Shown in pieces: positions 23,253 through 30,568 of a DNA stretch of 64,000 bases. Numbering within the stretch: the first letter of the stretch is position 1; every line of letters starts with the position of its first letter. The notes beneath the pieces were generated by a model. That model was not told where the DNA came from. It searched no databases and was given only the letters and a program-made list of their open reading frames with translations. Source of the DNA: Pedobacter psychrodurus (lineage in GTDB: Bacteria; Bacteroidota; Bacteroidia; Sphingobacteriales; Sphingobacteriaceae); the NCBI RefSeq assembly GCF_004331735.1, contig NZ_SJSO01000007.1, positions 124,001-188,000 on the forward strand, given 5' to 3'. Made by a program: the position numbers and the translations under genes.

Positions 23253-26200
23253 ATGATCAAAATTTTTAAATCAATAGCGTTTATCTTACTGCTCTTTATT
23301 ACGCAGCAGTTATTTGCGCAAAATGCCACGGTTACCGGAACGGTGAAGTCGGCAGATGGTGAAACACTCCCTGGTGTTTCCATTTTAATAAAAGAAACCA
23401 AACAAGCAACCATTTCTGATGCAAAGGGTGCTTTTTCTATCAATGCACCTGATCGGGGCATATTGGTGTTTTCTTATATTGGTTTTAAAACCCAGGAAGT
23501 ACAGATCAGTAAGAATGGTCCGATCTCAGTAATCCTTCAGTCAAGTGATAATGCGCTGGATGAGGTAGTGGTTACGGCCCTGGGTATATCCCGACAGAAG
23601 AAATCGCTTGGTTATGCTGTTCAGGAATTAAAAGGACAGGATTTGGCTGAAGCTAAAGAATCCAACCTGGTAAATGCACTGGCTGGAAAAATAGCAGGTG
23701 TACGGGTAACCAATAGTCAAGGAAGTATGGGTTCGTCTCGTGTGGTAATCAGGGGTGAAACATCTATTGCCGGAAATAACCAGCCTTTATTTGTGGTTGA
23801 CGGGATTCCGGTAGATAACTCACAGTTAAATTCGGCTGGGGCAAGAGATTATGCCAATACCATTTCGGATATCAATCCTGAAGATATAGAATCGATAAGT
23901 GTACTAAAAGGACCAAATGCTGCTGCACTATATGGCTCAAGGGCTGCGGCAGGGGTTATCCTCATTAAAACCAAAACGGGTAAATCGAAAAAAGGGTTGG
24001 GCATTGCCATCAACTCAAACGCAGTTTTAGAAACCTTGCTTACACTACCTGTGTATCAAAATGCCTTTGGCCAGGGTTCAGAAGGGAAATTTAGCTATGT
24101 AGATGGTGCAGGTAAAGGATTAAATGATGGGGTAGATGAGAGTTGGGGACCAAAATTAGATGGTAGATTAATCCCTCAGTTTTATTCGAAAGGTGTTGCG
24201 GTTCCATTTGTGGCACACCCTGATAATGTTCGTGATTTTTTTCAAACTGGTTATTCATTAAATAATGGCGTATCTGTTGCAGACGCCGGCGAAAAATATG
24301 ATTACCGGATCTCGTACAACAACTTAAAACAAGTGGGTATTGTGCCTAACTCGGGCCAGGGCAAAAATTCATTTGTACTGAATACCACCTTAAAAATTAC
24401 ACCTAAATTAAGTTTAACCGCAAACGCAAATTACAGTAAACTTAATTCTGATAATTTACCCGGTACAGGCGGTTCAAGATCAACCAGTACCATGTTGCAG
24501 TTTACCTGGTTCGGCCGTCAGGTTGATATTAACCAGTTAAAAAACTATTTGGATGAAAATGGAAAAACGTTTAACTGGAACAATAGCTATTACAGCAATC
24601 CATATTGGGTAGCTTACGAAAATACGGTATCGCAAAACCGTAGTCGCATTATTGGAAGTTTAGCCCTTAATTATAAAATTATTGATGGACTTGATTTCAA
24701 TTTCCGATCAGGTACGGATTATTACAACGATAGGCGTAAAGTGAGAATTGCTTATGGTACCAATGGAACACCTTTTGGTTCTTACACCGAAAGTGCCTTT
24801 ACCGTAAGTGAAAATAATACCGATGCAACCTTGAATTTTAACAAACAGTTAAATGATGATTTTAGCTTAGCGTTATTGGGTGGTGGTAATATCCGCAGGC
24901 AATATATCGAGCAAAACGACCAGAGTGCGCCTAAATTGGCCATTGCAGGGCTTTATAACCTTAAAAACTCCCGCGATCCATTGGTTTCATCCAATAATTT
25001 ATCGCGTTTAAAATCGTATAGTGTTTATGCTTCCGGACAGATTGGTTTCAGGAATTACCTTTTTGCAAACATCACTGCCCGTAACGATTGGTCATCTACC
25101 TTACCAGCACAAAACAGGTCTTATTTTTACCCATCATTTAATGGAAGTTTTGTAGCAACCGAAGCATTTGATATCAAAAGCGAAGCCCTTAACTATTTAA
25201 AAATACGTGGAGGCTGGTCTAAAGTGGGAAAAGATGCAGATCCTTACCGTTTAATCAACACTTATGTATTTAGTGCGCCGTTTTATGGTAATCCTCAGCT
25301 TACAACAGGCGCTATTGATCTAAATCCTAACTTAAAGCCAGAAACCACCACGTCTACAGAGCTTGGGCTTGAAGCGGTTTTCTTTAATAAAAGATTCCGT
25401 TTCGATTTAAGTGCATACAATACCAATAGTTACAACCAGATTTTAGCGGCCGATGTAAGTCAGAGTACAGGTTTCAGCTCGAAATTGCTTAATGCCGGAA
25501 AAATCAATAACAAAGGGATAGAGGCACAATTGGGTATTACACCAGTTAAGAAGGCCTTTACATGGGATGTTGATGTGAACTTTGCTGCGAACAGAAGCAA
25601 GGTGATAGAATTGGATGCAGAAAAATTATTGACCAATTATGTTGTAGCTTCTAATTCGGCACAGGTTATTGCTACTGTAGGGCAACCTTACGGATCGTTG
25701 TTTGGTACCGCATTTTTGAGAGATGGAAATGGAAACATTATTGTAAATGCTACAGGGGCACCAACCACAAATCCAACCAAACAAGTTTTAGGGAAATATA
25801 CACCAGATTGGATTGGTGGCGTATATAATACCTTCGCTTATAAGGGGATAAGTTTAGGCGTATTGGTTGATGCAAGTTTTGGTGGTTCTATTTATAATGG
25901 TACCTATGCAACAGGCACATATACAGGAGTATTGGCTTCTACACTCCCTGGAAGAGCAGCAGAATATGGCGGAATCTCCTATTACTATCCGGGTAATAAA
26001 AAGGAAAATGGTACGGTAAGGGTAAACGTGACGGCTCCGGCAGGTGTAACGGTTTACGATGACGGGATTGTTTTTGATGGCGTAACAGCCGATGGCAAAC
26101 GCAATGAAAAAGTATTACCTGCTCAACAATATTATAAATCGTTCAGGAATATTGATGAAGCAAATATTTTCGATGCTTCTTATGTTAAACTCCGTGAAGT

Positions 26201-26417
26201 AAAATTAAGCTATAATTTACCCGCAAAATGGCTCCGCCCGTTAAGTTTACAAGGTGTTTCGGTATCGCTTGTTGGCCGTAACCTTTGGATTATCCACCGT
26301 AACACAGTAGATATAGATCCTGAAGTGGCTTTTAACACTGGTAACGGACAAGGTTTAGAGAGTTTATCTAACCCAAGTACACGCAGTTACGGTATAAACC
26401 TGAATGTTAAATTTTAA
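23253..26417 (+). CDS. SusC/RagA family TonB-linked outer membrane protein (SAM-riboswitch controlled)
   Basis: A 1054-residue TonB-dependent outer-membrane transporter without an STN domain. The signal peptide ends QQLFAQ (about residue 22), a carboxypeptidase-regulatory-like domain covers 25-95 (VTGTVKSADGETLPGVSILIKE), the TonB-box-like DEVVVTALG lies near 102-110, and the plug has VVIRGETSI and the signature SVLKGPNAAALYGSRAAAGVILIKTK. The barrel ends YGINLNVKF. No sigma/FecR pair is linked, consistent with control by the leader RNA instead. No promoter match is seen between the second terminator and the ATG, so the riboswitch transcript is the likely messenger. The substrate is unknown; sulfur amino acids or peptides containing them would fit the riboswitch (inference). 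It is followed 11 bases later by SusD. Confidence 0.95.
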   Translation: MIKIFKSIAFILLLFITQQLFAQNATVTGTVKSADGETLPGVSILIKETKQATISDAKGAFSINAPDRGILVFSYIGFKTQEVQISKNGPISVILQSSDNALDEVVVTALGISRQKKSLGYAVQELKGQDLAEAKESNLVNALAGKIAGVRVTNSQGSMGSSRVVIRGETSIAGNNQPLFVVDGIPVDNSQLNSAGARDYANTISDINPEDIESISVLKGPNAAALYGSRAAAGVILIKTKTGKSKKGLGIAINSNAVLETLLTLPVYQNAFGQGSEGKFSYVDGAGKGLNDGVDESWGPKLDGRLIPQFYSKGVAVPFVAHPDNVRDFFQTGYSLNNGVSVADAGEKYDYRISYNNLKQVGIVPNSGQGKNSFVLNTTLKITPKLSLTANANYSKLNSDNLPGTGGSRSTSTMLQFTWFGRQVDINQLKNYLDENGKTFNWNNSYYSNPYWVAYENTVSQNRSRIIGSLALNYKIIDGLDFNFRSGTDYYNDRRKVRIAYGTNGTPFGSYTESAFTVSENNTDATLNFNKQLNDDFSLALLGGGNIRRQYIEQNDQSAPKLAIAGLYNLKNSRDPLVSSNNLSRLKSYSVYASGQIGFRNYLFANITARNDWSSTLPAQNRSYFYPSFNGSFVATEAFDIKSEALNYLKIRGGWSKVGKDADPYRLINTYVFSAPFYGNPQLTTGAIDLNPNLKPETTTSTELGLEAVFFNKRFRFDLSAYNTNSYNQILAADVSQSTGFSSKLLNAGKINNKGIEAQLGITPVKKAFTWDVDVNFAANRSKVIELDAEKLLTNYVVASNSAQVIATVGQPYGSLFGTAFLRDGNGNIIVNATGAPTTNPTKQVLGKYTPDWIGGVYNTFAYKGISLGVLVDASFGGSIYNGTYATGTYTGVLASTLPGRAAEYGGISYYYPGNKKENGTVRVNVTAPAGVTVYDDGIVFDGVTADGKRNEKVLPAQQYYKSFRNIDEANIFDASYVKLREVKLSYNLPAKWLRPLSLQGVSVSLVGRNLWIIHRNTVDIDPEVAFNTGNGQGLESLSNPSTRSYGINLNVKF

Positions 26418-26428
26418 ATCTTACCATC

Positions 26429-27859
26429 ATGAAAAATAAGAAACTATATATATTAGCCATTTTGGCAATTGCATTTTCATCTTGCAATAAAGAATTGGAT
26501 GAGGTGAACATTAACCCAAATGCACCTGAAATTCCACAACCTGATTATTTGCTTACAGGAACCACAAAAGCTACAGTCGACTCGTATTGGGGGGTAACCA
26601 ACAATATGAACTCGAGCCTGCTTTTTGCACAGCACTGGGCCAAAGTGCAATACACAGAAGAAGACCGTTTTATTTATTCGAATAGCAGTTTTACCGCTTT
26701 ATGGTCTACAGGTTATGCCCAGAGTATTGCCGGTTTTAATAAAATTATCGAACTGAGCGATGCACAGGGCAATTCTAACTATAAAGGTGTTGCGCTCGTA
26801 TTAAGATCTTGGACATTTTTATTGCTTACCGATGCTTATGGCGATATTCCGTATTCGCAGGCAGGAAAAATTAAACAGTTTGTTACCCCGGCTTACGACA
26901 AACAAAAAGATGTTTATTATGGTATTCTGAATGATTTAAAATCAGCCCAGGCAGCTTTAGATCCTGCAGGACCGGTGATCGTTGGTGATGTAATTTATAA
27001 CAATAAGATTGCTTCATGGAAAAAGTTCGCCAATGCTTTACGCCTCCGCATCGCTTTGCGTATTGCAGATAGAGATCCCGCCAAAGCTAAACAAGTGATT
27101 GATGAGGTACAGGCAGAAGGTGGCGCTTATATCAGCAGTAATTCAGAAAATGCAATACTGAAATATGATGTTTCGCCACAGCAAAACCCGGTAGCGGCTT
27201 CATTCGAAACCAGAAATGATTATCGGATCAGCAAAACCATTGTTGATAAACTTATTTCATTAAACGATCCAAGGTTACCTATTTATGCAAGTAAAACAGA
27301 AAATGCACCACAAGGTTATGTGGGTATTCCAAATGGTTCTACCAACTCTGAAGCCAGTGCGATAGGTTTGGCAAATTCTTCAAAACCAGGTGCTTACTTT
27401 TTAGATGCTAAGGCACCAGCTGTAATTTTTAGTTACGCCGAATTGCTTTTTGATAGGGCTGAAGCAGCAGCACGTGGTTTTACGACAGAAGATGCTGAGG
27501 ATTTATATAAACAGGCCATACGGGCATCTTTTTTACAATATAACATCGGTGGAACTGCTGTTGAAGACTATATCAAGCAGTCTGGTGTAGTTTATAATGC
27601 GGCCAATTATAAAAAATCAATCGGTGAGCAGAAATGGATTGCCTTATTTGGTCAGGGCTTAGAAGCCTGGACAGAAAGAAGAAGGTTAGATTACCCGCAG
27701 TTAACCGCTTCAGTAAACACTGTACTGAACGGACAGATTCCGGTACGTTTTATTTATCCAGGTACCGAACAATCGTTAAACGGACAGAATTATAAAAATG
27801 CGGTAAGCAATCAAGGTGCAGATTTATTAACCACCAAACTATGGTTCGATGCTTTTTAG
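26429..27859 (+). CDS. SusD/RagB family lipoprotein of the SusD-like_2 type
   Basis: A 476-residue lipoprotein: lipobox AFSSC (C19), mature start NKELDEVNINPNAPEIP. It has the features of the second SusD-like subfamily: the LLFAQHWAKVQYTEEDRF segment, ALVLRSWTFLLLTDAYGDIPYSQA, an IIYNNKIASWKKFANALRLRIALRIAD-like stretch, and the C-terminal IGEQKWIALFGQGLEAWTERRRL. This subfamily pairs with SusC proteins lacking glycoside hydrolase neighbours and is often linked to peptide or undefined nutrients rather than glycans (family knowledge, general). It caps the SusC encoded 11 bases upstream. The transcript probably ends at the hairpin at 27985. Confidence 0.92.
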   Translation: MKNKKLYILAILAIAFSSCNKELDEVNINPNAPEIPQPDYLLTGTTKATVDSYWGVTNNMNSSLLFAQHWAKVQYTEEDRFIYSNSSFTALWSTGYAQSIAGFNKIIELSDAQGNSNYKGVALVLRSWTFLLLTDAYGDIPYSQAGKIKQFVTPAYDKQKDVYYGILNDLKSAQAALDPAGPVIVGDVIYNNKIASWKKFANALRLRIALRIADRDPAKAKQVIDEVQAEGGAYISSNSENAILKYDVSPQQNPVAASFETRNDYRISKTIVDKLISLNDPRLPIYASKTENAPQGYVGIPNGSTNSEASAIGLANSSKPGAYFLDAKAPAVIFSYAELLFDRAEAAARGFTTEDAEDLYKQAIRASFLQYNIGGTAVEDYIKQSGVVYNAANYKKSIGEQKWIALFGQGLEAWTERRRLDYPQLTASVNTVLNGQIPVRFIYPGTEQSLNGQNYKNAVSNQGADLLTTKLWFDAF

Positions 27860-27893
27860 TTTTGAAAATGAGGTCGTATTCCTAATGTAGAAT

Positions 27894-27962
27894 TGTCATC
27901 CTGAGCCTGTCGAAGGACTATTTTGAATATATTCAAAACATTTCGACAGGCTCAATGTGACA
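27894..27962. repeat. Long imperfect palindrome, TGTCATCCTGAGC family
   Basis: The left arm (27894-27918) is identical over 25 bases to 20897-20921. The centre is a perfect palindrome of TTTTGAATA and TATTCAAAA (27921-27938), and the right arm has TTCGACAGGCTC and GTGACA, complementary to the left. It is the same class of element as the reverse-oriented copy at 45484-45510 (TCCTTCGACTCCGCTCAGGA). Confidence 0.85.
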
Positions 27963-27984
27963 TTCTTTTATCTGGCGCAAAAGA

Positions 27985-28015
27985 AACGTTCCGATTTTAT
28001 ATCGGGACGTTTTTT
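27985..28015 (+). terminator. Intrinsic terminator after the second SusC/SusD pair
   Basis: AACGTTCCGAT (27985-27995) pairs with ATCGGGACGTT (28001-28011, one mismatch), loop TTTAT, followed by a T run. It lies about 125 bases after the SusD stop. Its core CCGATTTTATATC recurs at 29972-29984, so it may derive from a dispersed repeat. Confidence 0.8.
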
Positions 28016-28074
28016 GTTTTTTACCATTAAAGAAAAAGATAAACCTGTTCAGGCTCCTTCCTTTTAATTGGTAT

Positions 28075-28275
28075 TCATCTGGTTAAATCTTCGGCTGCAT
28101 TGCTTGCCTTAGTCTTCAGCTCTTCGGTATAGCCTTTTGCTTTCTCTACCCATTCTGGAGCCTTATCCATTAATTCGTCAACTATCGATTGTCCGGTAAT
28201 TGGATCTTTCTTAGTGATATATTTTACGCCAGCATAAACTGCGGCGCCAATAATTGCTGTTTTTAAAATTCCCAT
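28075..28275 (-). CDS. Small YtxH-like membrane protein
   Basis: A 66-residue protein with an N-terminal hydrophobic segment (ILKTAIIGAAVYAGVKYI) followed by a charged amphipathic helix (VDELMDKAPEWVEKAKGYTEELKTKASNAAEDL), the layout of YtxH-type stress-associated small membrane proteins. The helix is probably cytosolic or periplasmic and may oligomerise. It stands alone, convergent with the second SusC/SusD pair. Function is unknown; similar short genes are common in Pedobacter and relatives. Confidence 0.65.
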   Translation of the reverse strand: MGILKTAIIGAAVYAGVKYITKKDPITGQSIVDELMDKAPEWVEKAKGYTEELKTKASNAAEDLTR

Positions 28276-28657
28276 GTTCTTTTCTTTTTTCTTAGTTAAA
28301 CATTTTGATATCGTTAAAAGTTTTAGACGATTTCCAACACTTTTTGTTACAGCTATTTCTATGCTTGATCTATTTACTATGGTATCAGATTGAAATTAAC
28401 TAAAGTTTAAGAGCGCCAGACGGTCACATCTGGCATCACACTGAAAAAAGAATTTGGGTCGTTTCTGAATTCCAAGTTTGGTGCTTTTTAAGCTAGTTAT
28501 TGCGGGGCTGGCAGTGCCTCGTCATGATTGATTTTTTGATTGCTGTCGATAAACATCAGGTGCTGTGTTAAAAATTTTACAGATAATCACTATTAAATTT
28601 ATATATTTCGAACAAAATTACCTTAAAATAAATCGAATATATACTAAATGGAGCTGC
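28276..28657. other. 382-base divergent intergenic region
   Basis: This region separates the minus-strand YtxH-like gene from the plus-strand GntR-type regulator. Apart from a GCCAGA/TCTGGC hairpin (28415-28434) no gene or strong signal is seen. TATATTTC close to the regulator start resembles a -7 box but ends in C rather than G. Confidence 0.4.
28415..28434. repeat. GCCAGA/TCTGGC hairpin, CAGA-type repeat
   Basis: GCCAGA (28415-28420) pairs with TCTGGC (28429-28434) around an eight-base loop. It is similar in form to the GTCAGA-type hairpins at 55357, 56041 and 56141. Confidence 0.45.
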
Positions 28658-29680
28658 ATGAATAAGGAAAAGCTGTTCAATGAAATCAAGGATTTGAGCA
28701 TCATAAATTCTTTCTCGAAGCACGAACAGCTTGTACAGGGAATCATCAATGGCTTAAATCATAAATTGATTGCCAAGGGAGATATTCTACCTTCGGTTAA
28801 TGAGATGATGAGGGAAACCGGCTTTGCTAAAGAAACCATTGGCAAAGCTTATAAAGAATTAATAAGTCGCGGGATTTTAGAGTCGAAAAACAGAAGGGGC
28901 TATTTTGTAGCTACTGATGATACCGAACAGCACCTTAAAGTTTGTTTATTAATTTATGCTTTTGATACTTTTCAGGAAACCTTTTATCAGAATTTCCGCG
29001 ATCATTTGGGCGAGAATATCCAGGTTGATGTGTATTTCCACCACAATAATTTCAATGTTTTCGAATCGATCATCAACAGCAATAAAGGCCAATATGGTTT
29101 GTATGTTATTGCACCGATAGAAAGTAACGAAGCCAAAGAAATATTAGAGCAGTTGCCAAAAGAAAAACTACTCATTGTGGATCGCTACGTAGCTTTGAAA
29201 GGCGAATATTCATACATTGTTCAGGAGTTTGAGAAAGCTTCATACAATGCTTTTTTGCAGTTGGCACCCCGGATAAAAGAATTTTCTGAGTTTGTTTTCT
29301 TTTTTAAACCATCGTCTGCTGAACCTAACGAAGTGCTGGTTTCGTTTAAACGTTTCGTAAAAGAGTTTAAGGTTAATGGCATAATTAAAAACAGTTATGA
29401 ATCTGGTAGTATTGCACCTGGTAAAGTTTATTTTACAATCCACAACCTCGAACTTTGGGAAATGTTAAAAGATGCCAAGGTTAAAGGCTTAAAGGTGGGT
29501 AAAGATTTAGGTATTCTTTCGCATAACGATGATAACGTTAAAGAGATCATATTTGACGGGATTACCACATTTTCAATCGATTTTGCGCATATGGGCCGTT
29601 TGGCTGCAGAATTTGTACTCAGCTTAAAACCCATTAAACATATCATGGAGAATAAACTAATCAGAAGGAATTCACTTTAG
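28658..29680 (+). CDS. GntR family transcriptional regulator with periplasmic-binding-protein-like effector domain
   Basis: A 340-residue DNA-binding protein. A GntR-type winged helix covers about residues 22-88 (HEQLVQGIINGLNHKLIAKGDILPSVNEMMRETGFAKETIGKAYKELISRGILESKNRRGYFV), and residues 90-340 form a LacI-like sugar-sensing domain (LKVCLLIYAFDTFQETFYQNFRDHL, GLYVIAPIESNEAKEILEQLPKEKLLIVDRYV, VGKDLGILSHNDDNVKEIIFDGITTFSID). The frame extends up to a GTG at 28565; the ATG at 28658 opens the domain normally. Such chimeras in Bacteroidota regulate adjacent SusCD/glycosidase operons in response to a released monosaccharide. It precedes the third SusC/SusD locus and probably controls it. The effector could be fucose or galactose (inference from neighbours). 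Confidence 0.85.
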   Translation: MNKEKLFNEIKDLSIINSFSKHEQLVQGIINGLNHKLIAKGDILPSVNEMMRETGFAKETIGKAYKELISRGILESKNRRGYFVATDDTEQHLKVCLLIYAFDTFQETFYQNFRDHLGENIQVDVYFHHNNFNVFESIINSNKGQYGLYVIAPIESNEAKEILEQLPKEKLLIVDRYVALKGEYSYIVQEFEKASYNAFLQLAPRIKEFSEFVFFFKPSSAEPNEVLVSFKRFVKEFKVNGIIKNSYESGSIAPGKVYFTIHNLELWEMLKDAKVKGLKVGKDLGILSHNDDNVKEIIFDGITTFSIDFAHMGRLAAEFVLSLKPIKHIMENKLIRRNSL

Positions 29681-29852
29681 TGCAAACTTTATAACAACAG
29701 CTATTCTCAAATTCAAGCTGTTCATGGTTCTTAGTGATACATTACTTACTCAAAAACTTAGAAGCGATCTAAATTTACATTAAGAGCTATTTTTGATTTG
29801 AAAACGAACGTGCTGTAGTTCTTGGCCTTTGTAGCCCTGCCATCCACTTTAG

Positions 29853-29873
29853 CTCCGATAGAAGAAATCGGAG
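29853..29873. repeat. CTCCGAT/ATCGGAG hairpin
   Basis: CTCCGAT (29853-29859) pairs with ATCGGAG (29867-29873) around AGAAGAA, within a repeat-like tract. Confidence 0.5.
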
Positions 29874-29964
29874 GCTGCCGTTCCTGTCAGGTTTATAACC
29901 TAGTGGCTTGTTCCTGATATGTTGCTAAAGCATACAAACTTTGTTAATAAACCAGTTCGCAGTG

Positions 29965-30003
29965 GTTCCTCCCGATTTTATATCAGGATTCATCGGAAGG
30001 AAC
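29965..30003. repeat. GTTCCT-type hairpin of a dispersed repeat
   Basis: GTTCCTCCCGAT (29965-29976) pairs with ATCGGAAGGAAC (29992-30003) with one C-A mismatch and a 15-base loop. The inner CCGATTTTATATC is shared with the terminator at 27985-28015, which points to a repeat family in this genome. Confidence 0.6.
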
Positions 30004-30263
30004 GATGAGCGGGACTGAAGACCTCCAAGATAGCTGAACCGTTCATTTCCAAAACATTAAGAATCCAGCTAAATTACATTAAAATTAATTGTCCTTTTTA
30101 GGCAGCTTCTTAGCTTAAAGTATTTTCCTTGATAAATACTGAGGATGCAGGTTCTTTTCCATGCTGCTCGTATGTCTGCGTAATCCTACTAATTATTCTT
30201 AAATGATTTATTTTTAGAAAGTTGGAATATTAAATTTTTTGTTTATAATTGTATTTGAAAATA

Positions 30264-30283
30264 GTAGGATAGGGTAGGATAGG
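30264..30283 (+). promoter_or_regulatory. Tandem direct repeat GTAGGATAGG x2 upstream of the third SusC
   Basis: Two perfect abutting 10-base repeats (30264-30273 and 30274-30283), one DNA turn apart, followed by ATA. They lie about 90 bases before the candidate promoter and 285 bases before the SusC ATG. In-phase direct repeats suit binding of a regulator such as the AraC-type output domain of the linked hybrid two-component system, or the GntR-type protein; neither is shown. Confidence 0.4.
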
Positions 30284-30568
30284 ATAAAATGCTGATTTAC
30301 TTGCTTACCAGCGCTTAGTTTCTCTTAATAAAATGTGAAACAAAGTAAATGAGTTGATACTGGCTCCAACCCCGATTACATTTTCACTAACCAAATAACC
30401 CAACAATATGAGAAATTTTACAAATTACTTTATGGGAAAGCAATTTCCTTCTTTTATGATCGCTAAATGGCGACCAGCAGATCTACGAGATCATCATGGG
30501 CATTAACAAGCTGTCTAAACATCTATCTTAAATAGTTTTAATTCACTCATTTAAAAGCTAATTAGCAA

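Larger units (their letters stand above)
29681..30568. other. 888-base intergenic region upstream of the glycan-utilisation locus
   Basis: No gene is convincing here. The left half (29820-30050) is made of repeat-like palindromes, including CTCCGAT/ATCGGAG and a larger GTTCCT-type hairpin. The right half holds an AT-rich tract, a tandem GTAGGATAGG repeat (30264-30283), and a candidate promoter with TTG at 30354-30356 and TACATTTT at 30377-30384 (spacer of 20, last base differs from TAnnTTTG). A short ORF at 30408-30506 could be a leader but has no supporting feature. This is the most likely control region for the SusC gene at 30569. Confidence 0.5.

Noticed and set aside
30408..30506. 32-codon ORF upstream of the third SusC gene (opens MRNFTNYFMG)
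   Set aside because: No second signal such as an overlapping terminator or recognisable motif; a short chance ORF in AT-rich leader DNA is just as likely.
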